Positions 25,801 to 34,294 of a stretch of DNA of 64,000 nt are shown in pieces. This DNA is from Toxonevra muliebris. Lineage: Eukaryota > Arthropoda > Insecta > Diptera > Pallopteridae. The position numbers and the translations under genes were made by a program. Under the pieces are notes generated by a model. The model ran no database searches. It saw only the letters and a list, made by a program, of their open reading frames with translations, and was not told the origin of the DNA. Position 1 is the stretch's first letter. The number at the start of each line of letters is the position of its first letter. The DNA is taken from the NCBI GenBank assembly GCA_963691655.1, contig OY829326.1, positions 146,586,998-146,650,997 on the forward strand, written 5' to 3'.

Positions 25801-26843
25801 GTGGAGAATCGAATTTGTCACAATATGTCAACAATTCAATTGAATGGCGGTGTAAATAATGAACCACCAAAATTACAACCAACAGCATCACCACCTCCAA
25901 CACCACCAACCAATACCAAAACAACCACTTCGATCGCTATAGATAATGCGGGTATAATTGAATCAACGCCACCGGAAGCAGACGAACAGGAAGAGGAACG
26001 TTATTTGTTGTTAACGTATCCGAAAGATAAAAGTTGTTTTGCACAATTTACATGGATTATTATTTGGCCCATACATTTACTCTTTCGCGTTGCAATACCC
26101 GATTGCAAAAAGACCAAAAACAATAAAATATTTCCATTAACATTCATTATGTGCATTGTGTGGATTGGATCGCTATCGTATGTGGTCGCATGGATGATAA
26201 CAATTATTGGTAAGTGAGAAAGTGAGAGAGTGAGTGATGAGAAGTGATCGATCAAATCCATCGATCGATCGATGAAACAAAGGAAATGTTATTGTGCCAA
26301 GTAATATTAATTGAATTTTTATTTGTGTTTTTGCTTTGATTACAGGTGACACACTTAAAATTCCCGATTCAGTAATGGGCATTACATTTTTGGCAGCGGG
26401 CACAAGTGTACCAGAAGCTGTTTCCAGTGTAATTGTAGCTAAGAGAGGTTAGATTTAACGCTAAGATTTCTTTACAATTACGCTTATTAATTGCAACTTT
26501 TCCAGGTCATGGCTCTATGGGTATTTGCAATTCAATCGGTTCAAATACATTTGATATATTACTCTGTCTGGGTGTACCGTGGCTCATCAAAGCTGTTTTC
26601 TTTCCCATACAACCTGGACAGAATTATGTTGGCATTAATTCAGCTGGTTTGGAATATTCAGCAATAACGTTGCTTTCAACATTATTTTTACTTTATATAA
26701 CATTTTCTTTCAACAAATTCAAACTGGATAAGAAAGTCGGTACAGCGTGTCTGGTTATGTATTTGGTATTCATGATTTTTGCATCACTAATTGAATTAAA
26801 CGTGTTCTTCCGGGTAAATTTGCCCACTTGTGGACGCTCATGA
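22716..26843 (+). CDS. NCKX-type Na+/Ca2+-K+ exchanger, gene A (first exon uncertain)
   Basis: Predicted K+-dependent Na+/Ca2+ exchanger (SLC24 family), a multi-pass membrane antiporter that exports Ca2+ and K+ against Na+ entry. Coding exons: 22716-22889, 22973-23160, 23263-23449, 23688-23768, 25745-26209, 26346-26447, 26506-26843 (stop included). They join in one frame of 511 residues after a phase-1 upstream junction, so at least one 5' exon is missing. Visible in order: an extracellular segment with NCT and AIDDFP, a helix ending in CDEYFVP, alpha-1 with ATSAPE and [12 protein letters not shown], a DWWP helix pair, an Arg/Ser-rich and Pro/Thr-rich cytoplasmic loop, the FPLTFIMC helix, alpha-2 with GTSVPE and NTFDILL, and a C-terminal membrane block. 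The alpha-2 acidic pair is 27 residues apart, as in human NCKX2. First of three tandem paralogues. Drosophila has several CG-numbered relatives, but I cannot assign one-to-one orthology. Confidence 0.93.
22973..23160 (+). CDS. Gene A, alpha-1 repeat exon
   Basis: The 82-bp-scale intron before it ends TTTATAG; the donor after 23160 is GTATGT, phase 0. It codes [18 protein letters not shown] and [19 protein letters not shown]. The Glu of SAPE corresponds to Glu188 of human NCKX2, essential for Ca2+ and K+ binding (family knowledge). Most NCKX proteins have Gly-Gly-Ser before the Pro-Glu region; here it is Ala-Thr-Ser, shared by all three paralogues. Confidence 0.94.
23263..23449 (+). CDS. Gene A, DWWP exon with two membrane helices
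   Basis: Starts phase 0 after TACATCTAG and ends phase 1 before GTAAGT. It codes [17 protein letters not shown], then a hydrophobic helix, the conserved EWYEAL turn and a second helix ending [13 protein letters not shown] at the start of the cytoplasmic loop. The same DWWP start is found in gene C (62486) and, without an intron, in gene B. Confidence 0.92.
23688..23768 (+). CDS. Gene A, short Arg/Ser-rich loop exon
   Basis: An 81-base phase 1-1 exon between TACACAG and GTTGAT. It codes [16 protein letters not shown] and then a polar stretch ending NEKDP. It lies at the start of the cytoplasmic loop. Its length is a multiple of three, so skipping it would keep the frame. The donor GTTGAT is weak, which fits possible alternative use. 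Less certain than the membrane exons because the loop is not conserved. Confidence 0.72.
25034..25197. mobile_element. Foldback MITE in gene A intron
   Basis: About 36-bp inverted repeats: CTGCTTCGAATATTTCGTGT (left arm 25034-25071) recurs inverted in the right arm (25161-25196), with one two-base gap difference. The loop is about 90 bp. The flanks resemble each other (TACATAAATA..AAACATT on both sides), possibly a duplicated target. Confidence 0.75.
25223..25679. mobile_element. TIR element of the AGAGCTGG family, short copy
   Basis: Left end AGAGCTGGATAGTAATGATT, right end ATTTACCCAGCTCT. The body shares the AATTCC/GGAATT texture of the copy at 15716, but is about half the length. Inserted in gene A intron 4, 66 bases before the upstream acceptor of the next exon. 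Confidence 0.72.
25745..26209 (+). CDS. Gene A, large loop exon with two acceptor choices
   Basis: Codes a Pro/Thr-rich region, an acidic stretch [13 protein letters not shown], then [19 protein letters not shown], the conserved FPLTFIMC motif and the helix before alpha-2. The donor after 26209 is GTAAGT, phase 1. Two in-frame acceptors are possible: 25745 (after TTTCCACAG) or 25796 (after GCTCGCGATAG). The longer form adds a short hydrophobic run, [11 protein letters not shown], that is odd in a cytoplasmic loop; the same T-rich bases could serve as the polypyrimidine tract of the second acceptor. The body of the exon is secure; its 5' edge is not. Confidence 0.88.
26346..26447 (+). CDS. Gene A, alpha-2 repeat, first half
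   Basis: A phase 1-1 exon coding (G)[18 protein letters not shown], then [15 protein letters not shown]. The Glu in SVPE sits where human NCKX2 has Asp548, a conservative acidic swap shared with gene B. The donor GTTAGA is non-optimal, but the next exon at 26506 resumes the alpha-2 motif exactly, so the junction is well supported. Confidence 0.93.
26506..26843 (+). CDS. Gene A, alpha-2 second half and C-terminal membrane block
   Basis: Starts after TTTTCCAG with [19 protein letters not shown]. The Asp of NTFD matches Asp575 of human NCKX2, the residue that gives K+ dependence, so K+ dependence is predicted. After it come [11 protein letters not shown] and three hydrophobic segments, ending [18 protein letters not shown] and a stop at 26841-26843. 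The intron before it is only 58 bp and has no equivalent in gene B. Confidence 0.94.
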
Positions 26844-28500
26844 GGTGTTTGGTGTTTTTAAGATATGAATGTGTGTGTAAGACGAAAGAAGAAACCCCCC
26901 AAAAAACCAAAACCGTCAGAATTTTGAAGACTCCAACGTTGGCGATGTCTATTTGCAAAACGAAAAAGAAAACAAGCCAACATTTGAGGATGTTATTGTT
27001 AAAAAAAAAACCAAAGAAAGAATGAAATAATAAACCATTTCCAGTTCCGGCAGATTTCGTTATCATTTCGATGGAGTTTCAATAGTTGAATATTTTGTTG
27101 GTACCTTCAGTTTTGTTTCTGTATTATTAATTTTTTGTGTACAATTTTGTTTTTTAATAAAATTTTTATTAAGATTGAAACAAATAAGTTGGAATTATAT
27201 ATATTTATGTAAATAAACTCAACTATTTTTTCATCTTTTACTAAACAAAAAAGAAAAAAAACAAAAAAAAAAAGAAGAAATGTAATTCGTTTGAAAATCA
27301 ATATTTAAATTAATCGTCGTTAAATTACACAAACAAAACAAGTATATGCTTAATAATTAATTAAATAATAATTAAATGTAAGCTGTGTATTAATTAAGTT
27401 AATTCATAACACAAAGCCGCAGTTAGCATGTAATTATTGCAAATGACACCTACAAGTGTATTATGTATTTAAAAAGAAAATTTATTTTATTGTATTTTAT
27501 TTTATTGTAATAATAATAATATTAATGAAATGTTTTAAATGATAAAAAGGTATAATTTTTTTATTTAATGATATCAACAACAAATATTAAAGCAAAATCA
27601 AAGAACAAAGTTCGCATTATATAAATTTTTTATATAATAATGAAGAAAAATAATACAATTTAGCTATTAAGATTTGTAATTTTAAATAAAATAATAATTT
27701 AAAAAATAATTATACAGTAGTTCATAGCATAGCTGAAAATTTGAAAGTTTGATTATCAAGGCTATAACTTAAGGTGACTGTAGCTATAGCCCTTAAATTA
27801 CTAAACGTTCTTCTAACTTTCTATAATTTGATTTTATGCAACAGATCTGATAGCTTCTTTCCCAAATAGATTGATTTAGTTAAATCTCTTAGTAGAATCT
27901 AGTGCCTCTTTAATTTCTTTGAATTTTATACGGTTTGATGGTTATTGACGTATATAACTACAGGTGTAATTCTCTGTCAGCATTCAGCGGTTCTACGCCA
28001 GGTTTTCCCTGGAGTATCAAAACGTCGAGAACCTTGAGAGTTCTAGCATCGGGCTTTTCGAGCAATGTTCTTTTTATTTGTTGTATTATTCCTTTTTATA
28101 TTCTTCATAAGAATATAAGTTGACGTTAAAATTAGTCGTCTTCAAAGCTGCGACAAAAGTTTTCATTGCAGTTCCCCTGTTCGTATTCTTGTATGAGTTT
28201 TTCTGACCAATAGCAATGTTAAATCTTCTTCAGGCTTCACCTCCAACGCTGTGGTAAGAAAATTGTATTCATCCGGAAAACTTAACAGAGAAAAGCTGCA
28301 ATCCAGCCAATTACTCGCTTAAACCAATCAAGCAATCCACAATATTCCACCAATGCGACCTTCAATATATTTAGCCTCCCTTAGATGTTTTCTGAGAAAT
28401 CTGGACTTTTCATGAGCATTCTTTGGTGACTGCCAATACTCTCATGCTGTCTTCAATACCCGAAGATGTACCAGTGGGCATACATTCACTATTGCAAATA
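26844..28500. other. Gene A 3' region and intergenic DNA
   Basis: Begins with the likely 3' UTR of gene A. From about 27300 it is AT-rich without genes. The part from about 27960 is richer in G and C and may be the worn 3' end of the minus-strand LINE described next. Confidence 0.5.
27029..27161 (+). terminator. Candidate polyadenylation signals for gene A
   Basis: AATAAA hexamers occur at 27029-27034 and 27156-27161, about 190 and 315 bases after the gene A stop. Either could end the transcript. In this AT-rich background hexamers also arise by chance. Confidence 0.45.
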
Positions 28501-29230
28501 ACTTTTCCTAGGCAAGCCTTCTCCCTTGCTATGCATATTAAAGTCCTTTTTGGCACTATCTGTATAACTTGATTATAAGCGCCTCTATGGCTGCCGTTTA
28601 GTAGTAGCTAGTTTAGTTCTTTGCAACCAGGCGACTGCGCCATAAGTGAAACTATGCCAAACCATCATGGTCTACATCTGCTTTAACATATACTAAGTAC
28701 ATCGCCAGTTTTTTCCTGCTAAGCTTTAGCAAACTGTGAGAGATTTTTTGAATTTGTGAAAGTTGTGAATCGTATGCTATTCCTAAATATTTGACTTCTT
28801 GTGTAATACTGATCACAGCATCAATCAGCGTTATGGGCTTCATGTGCAGGAGTTTTCTTTTTTTTTAGTAACGGGTACTAGAGTTGTCTTGGATGGACTT
28901 ATGTCTAAATCCACTGATTTGCATCATTTCTTTACTGAAGTGGAATCTTTCTTCCCTATTTTCAATATAAACGTTACTGGGGCTCTTCTTCAAAAACTCT
29001 GAATCCTAAATCCTGATCTGAGCAACTTCTTGTTATTCTCTTTAGGTACGGCAGAACCACCTCTTTTCTTTTCTTTTCTGCGGAAGAGCTGGAAAATGTT
29101 CTGATAGCTCAAGTCAAACGGTCTGTGCAGAAGATGTTCGCCGCTATCTTTCAATATTCTAGGTCTGGTCTATATAGTTCTGCGGTTGGTCTTTCTTTCA
29201 CCCATAGCAGCTGCTCCTTGAAAGTGTGTT
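28500..29230 (-). pseudogene. LINE reverse-transcriptase remnant (jockey/R1-like)
   Basis: Minus-strand frames carry SPSKTTLVPVTKKKE, then KPITLIDAVISITQEVKYLG and YDSQL (28742-28840), and YGAVAWLQRTKL (28607-28650). The order PSKT, VKYLG and YGAxxW is that of the C-terminal part of non-LTR reverse transcriptases. Many stops and shifts. The exact clade is not certain. Confidence 0.68.
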
Positions 29231-29325
29231 CAGAAGTGTATATGTACAGCCAGAAGAAAATCGATCAAAAAATTGCAAAGTTATGAGCACTTGAGTGAAT
29301 AAATTTAAATCTAAATTTATTGAGT

Positions 29326-29730
29326 TTAACGGCTTGCAAAAATCAAAAACTGAACCTCAAATAAATTGTGACCTTGATTTTCGAATTCAGAGGGAGGAAA
29401 CTCCTCATCAAGTGTATATGAAAAAAATGTAATTTCGAACACATTTGTATTGGATCGTATAAAATCGACGTTACGTAATGTAGTTAATGGCAGAGTAAAA
29501 GTACAAGGATCATCATTATTTCGAGCATTACTCAAAACATAAAAACATATTTTGATTTAGAATTGCCATTCTTTATTTGGGTAGGCTTAGTGCTACTTTT
29601 TGGATTTCTAGAGTGAGTTCATCTTCATTCATATCTGAAATTTCTAACTCAAAGGACATAAAAATTGTGTTGAAAATAAAATCTCGTTGTGTAACTGGAC
29701 AGCGGGATCCTTTGCGAAATTTTTTTCTTT
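29326..29730 (-). pseudogene. Unidentified decayed coding fragment
   Basis: Reading the minus strand, two protein-like stretches join through one frameshift and one stop: RDFIFNTIFMSFELEISDMN with EDELTLEIQKVALSLP, then NNDDPCTFTLPLTTLRNVDF, EITFFSYTLDEEFPPSEFEN and QGHNLFEVQF, ending at 29326 with AATAAA about 10 bases later. The second part has no ATG. Amino-acid composition is balanced, unlike the Lys/Phe/Ile-rich chance frames nearby. I do not recognise the family; it may be part of a mobile element or a dead gene. Confidence 0.35.
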
Positions 29731-29734
29731 AAGT

Positions 29735-31470
29735 GGCTATTAAAGTTTAGTAGCTCTCGTCTATCTTAATTAATTGTTTTTAGATATTCTCCTTATTAAT
29801 AGGGTTATATAGAATTTCATTTATTGTAGAATCATTATTAAGACATCACGCCTTATGTAGCAATATAACAACCTTACAACTGACGTATACAATAACACAC
29901 GTGTTAATTTATTTTATTAGTAGATATCATGAAATCAGCCAATCTGTTTTCTTGAATTGATCGATTCTTACTCACTACAAATTCAGCAAATTATTAATTA
30001 TCATAATCAAAAAATTAATAATCTTTTATTAATTATATTCTGAAGCACACAAAAATCAAAAGGAAATTAATTTTGACGTCATTAATCGGGAACTCCCGAT
30101 TATTAAGGCTTAAAATATGGCTGCAAATTTCAATTGACGTTCATAGAAAAATAAAAATAATTAAAGAAGGATCCCATGCCCGTGTTAGTAAATATATTGT
30201 TTTTAATATATTTACTTACTATCAATACTAAATGTTTAAATTAAGTCTGTCATAAATAAAACAATTAAAATTATTCAACAGAAAATAAACTTGTCATAAA
30301 TAAAAGCGTTGTCGTAAAAAGGAAAGAAGTGATAGCTAGAGTTACCCAAAAAAAATTCAACACTGGTGCACATAAAAGTTAGCAAATACATTTATTGATT
30401 AACATATGCACATGTGTATATTTACTGATAGTAAAATACTATCTTGTATTATGAATACTATTAGTAGTAGTCTCTGTTCTACTAAATACTACTACTACTA
30501 CAATAACAATATCTACCTTCTAAATAATGGTTGCACTCTTATTTGTGACGATAAAAATCATAAATTGTTATTAAGCATTTTAATTTTATTTTTTTTTGGA
30601 ACTAAGACAGCTTCAAGATGTTTATATTTATCGTTAAATATAGGTAGGTGTGTAGAACATTTTGTTTGACCATTTCTAAGTACGTAAGTCATAGATTGAC
30701 GCAATTCATGGCAAACACGGGTGGATTTATTCCGATTAAAATAAAAAAGGAACAAATTATATTTATTTTTGTTTTCTTTGTTATTTTTTCTAATTGATAT
30801 AAAAGGTAATCAAAGCTAAATCACGTGTAATGAGCTGAAAATTAAGTGTGATTTCTTGTATTGGTCTTTGTGCCGTAAATTTGTATGAATACCGGAGTCA
30901 CATATTTGACGGAGAAAACTGTGAGTAAATAATTATAATGATGATAATAGTTATCAGTAGTAACAAAAATATATATGCAGTTGGTATTCAAAATAGATTT
31001 GCATATTTGCATAGAGCCAAATTATCGTAAATGGCTTTAAAGGCGATAATGAAGTTTAAACATAGTTATATTTCTAAGTTCTTCAATGGAAACGAACGTT
31101 GTTGATTTTTTAGTATATTCATTGGTTAGTTATTAATTTGAGAGACTTATTCATAAATTTATATATATTTTTTATTGAAAGTATTATCATGAGGTTTAGA
31201 AAAATAATTTGATTTTTTTTTTTTTGGTGTTTTTTTTAAGCCAATTCGTCGCCTGAGAATTGATTATTATTTAAAAGTCCTAAAACAAATCATTTACCTT
31301 AAACCACCAACTTTGATAGATCGTATCTAATGATCGGCGTCGATTGGTGTTTTCTGTTATATCTGCTGTTACGTCAGCATGGCAGACTGACTTTGTTGTT
31401 GGTAGTTAATTTCATCGAAGCGACAGCACGGTTGATTCCTCTTAATTTCTTAGAAATCGTTGAGTGAGTA
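29735..31470. other. AT-rich intergenic stretch
   Basis: No gene recognised. A TAC/ACT trinucleotide run near 30480-30500 and poly(T) tracts are the only structures. Confidence 0.5.
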
Positions 31471-31473
31471 TAG

Positions 31474-31640
31474 TATTTATAAGACACCAAGGTGTGCGAC
31501 AGCCTCACTAGTGTAGTACAAACCAAGTTGCCACTTATTACACGACGTTATGACTACATAGCCATCGTGTCACGAAGACACACAACGTAAAAACGAACAC
31601 GGAACCGAACGCTGACTCATACAAACGAGCGCCAACGAAG
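31474..31640 (+). promoter_or_regulatory. Possible core promoter and non-coding first exon of gene B
   Basis: TATTTATAAG at 31474-31483 lies about 33 bases before TCACT at 31505-31509, a spacing typical of a TATA box and initiator. The following 130 bases are markedly richer in G and C than the flanks and end at AACGAAG|GTAAAC, a plausible donor after 31640. A splice to the acceptor-like TTTGTATTTAAAG just before 34108 would join it to the gene B start codon. A short upstream ORF (ATG ACT ACA TAG) is present. No coding evidence; inference only. Confidence 0.3.
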
Positions 31641-32765
31641 GTAAACAAAGGAGAAAGAGCACCATTAAGGGGCAAACGAAGTAGAATGATGTATGTTTCT
31701 TAATTGTTGTGTGGTTTAGGATAACCTGGTCAAATATCCATAATTAACCCATTTATAACATGGAGGAAAAAGTGTGTGTATGATTTATTTGGCTGCGATT
31801 TCTCAATATTTTTATTAGAGCATAAAACTCAATTGATGTTATGGTAAAAATAATTACCAAGTTAATAATGGCATGGTAAATAGGTAATGTTAATAAATTA
31901 TCTATGTACTATGCATAGAGCATCTCTTCTTCTTACTTGATTGTCTAGTAAAATTAGTTTCGAGTTCCGTTTCCCTTGTGAGTTCCAATCATCAATACTC
32001 TCCGAACGGATACTTAGAGGCATGATGATGTCAAAAACATTCTCCTTCAAAAAAATACCTTTTTAACAAAAAAATCCACTATTTCAATTAATCATTTTAG
32101 AAAAAAACTATTAAAAAGCGATATTTTTTTTTTGGGATGGTGAGGAAGGATCTTCACAATACATTAATATAAACTTTTGTAGTGCTTCTCAGCGGGAAAA
32201 AAATCATTTTTTTACTATCATGTTGTATGGGAGGTAGGGGTGGTTTTTGCACCCAGACTTTGTATTAACTTAACCATGCAAAAAAGTGAGTTTTTAGAAA
32301 AACGTGTAACTATAATTTTAATGTAACTATAATTTAAATGTAAAAAAATGTAAAACTTGTGACTCTACGACGACGAATTCTTCTATTTTTGCCTTCCTTT
32401 TATATGAAGTTCAACCACTGTGCGTCGCTTTGAAACTGTCCTAGTGCTAATCAAAGGACATCGCTATGATAGTTTTTTGGAGACTACGAAAGTGATATGT
32501 TTGTCAGCGTGTAGACAAGAAACAGCGCAACACATGCAAATGTGTATATCAGGAGTACATTCAGTCGAAGAGTACGAGAACGACAGCAATTCCTATCAAA
32601 ATGAAATATTATTATCAGTAATATGTACTTTATGCATTTCAATAAATATTAATCGCTATGAATAAAACAAAAATCTTTATATCTATTCTATACATTCTTT
32701 ACAGCAAGAGAGTGAAAGACAGCAAGAAAGAGAGAAATAAAAAAAAGTTAGTATTATACTATTTA

Positions 32766-33004
32766 AAAGATGGCCTAGTAGATAGTGCACTAGACTTTCA
32801 CCTAGAAAATTGCGGATTTAATCCCCGTCTTGGTCTGGCGGTTAGTTCTCATAACCTTCTTATACTCTTTATCGATATGAAATGAATGAAAATTATAAGA
32901 AAGTGGCAAGTACTTTTTCTGGTAGTCAACGGCAAAACCACCAAGTGATAATAAATTGCTATACCGCCGTTTGGAACCGACGTTAAACTTTAGGTCCAAC
33001 CATC
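32766..33004 (+). mobile_element. tRNA-derived SINE, second copy
   Basis: Matches the copy at 13118: GATAGTGCACTAGACTTTCA, then a degraded B box (GGATTTAATCCCCGTCTTGG), the GGCAAAACCACCAAG body and TTTAGGTCCAACCAT. It lacks the 3' tail. The two copies differ at many bases, so both are old. Confidence 0.8.
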
Positions 33005-33011
33005 GTCTCTG

Positions 33012-33076
33012 TTGTAGTAGTAGCGTGCCAGACTTTTATCTCTAGAGTCCAGGGCTCGGTTCCCGACAAGGGCACG
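33012..33076 (+). mobile_element. tRNA-Lys-like pseudo-tRNA or SINE head
   Basis: GTAGTAGTAGCGTGCCAGAC, then TTTT and a T-arm-like CCAGGGCTCGGTTCCCGAC. The order CAGAC-TTTT...GTCCAGGG resembles tRNA-Lys(UUU). The acceptor stem does not close and the D-arm is altered, so it is not a working tRNA gene. It starts only eight bases after the SINE and may be a second SINE unit. Confidence 0.5.
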
Positions 33077-34107
33077 GTTTTCTATACATCTTTCTTTCTT
33101 TTATCCTTATGGCTTTAGTACAATAGACCTTTTAAGTCGCAGCGCCTGACTTTCGGGTCGTCCCATTCTTCAAATAATAATGCTCATTTAGAACACAAAA
33201 ATCCATATATTTCATACATATTTTATATATGTTTCATACAGAATCACCCGGGTATTCGTCAGCCAAACTACATAGGGTCAGTATACATAAATATTTCTTT
33301 AGAGTGAGAGTCCATTATCTTCTTCACATTCAGTGAAAACCATTAATAACCTGCAACTTAAAGAAATATCATAGAATAAACTCATTATTAAAATAAAGTT
33401 TTCTTATTAGATACGCTTAAACCACCTAGGTTTGGTATCTATTGAGATCCAGCAGATGTCGTAGCCTACAGCTAAATCCTGAGTACCTACTGGTCTTCTT
33501 CTTTTCATCACTAGTTTTCCTGCTTCAAACTTTTGGGTTCTCAGTAAGTTTTAAAATTCCTTATTTTTGGTTGCTACATCAACATTTACACATATCGGAT
33601 AGGAGGAAGTACACCTAAACGGATGCCAAAATTATTGCAGTGTCGATAATACAGGTTTACCATTAGTATTTTTGTTTTTTTTTGTATAGCTTAGAAATAG
33701 ATAAACTTTTGAGGAATTAAACAATCACATGAAAATTCAGTCGGTAATGTAATTTGAATTTTCCACTTATCTTGGAATGACCCATTAAGTGACGTTGCAG
33801 CTATTTTGTGCATAGAAACTTTCCACTGGTATAGTTATTTTAGAGTGTGCTGCATCTTGTTCGCTTATCGGTTATCTTAAAAATACATTAGAATAATATT
33901 TTCAAACATGAACAAAATTTACTACAAAGAAAACGATAATGCTATAAAAGATTCATAAATCCCTTAAAAATTTTTCATTGTAATAAACAAACTTCAACAG
34001 TATATTACGACACGGGCGCGTAAAAATCCAATAAATAAGGTTAACTATTTAATTTAGTTTTATGTGCATGTTTAATAATCAAAATTTAGCGTTTTTGTAT
34101 TTAAAGA

Positions 34108-34294
34108 ATGATCGAAGTTTTATCGCCAAAATACAGCAAAACATTTTCGAAAAGTGTAAATGTAAGGCATTGCCGCGGCTTCAAATTAGCTCTTCTATTT
34201 CGTTGCATTATTTTTTTTAGTATAATATTAATATACTATACGAAATTTATATTGACAACGAATACGAAATTGCAGCATAAATTTGCGGATAATT
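34108..34294 (+). CDS. Gene B, exon 1 (signal-anchor exon)
   Basis: ATG at 34108, then a basic N-terminus and the hydrophobic run LALLFRCIIFFSIILIYY. It ends at a perfect GTAAGT donor in phase 1; the split Ser codon is completed at 34953. The phase equals that of exon 1 in gene C and the one required upstream of gene A. Confidence 0.85.

Larger units (their letters stand above)
31641..34107. other. Possible first intron of gene B, with SINE material
   Basis: If the 31474 leader is real, this is a 5' UTR intron. It contains the SINE at 32766 and the tRNA-Lys-like unit at 33012; otherwise no gene is seen. Confidence 0.4.
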
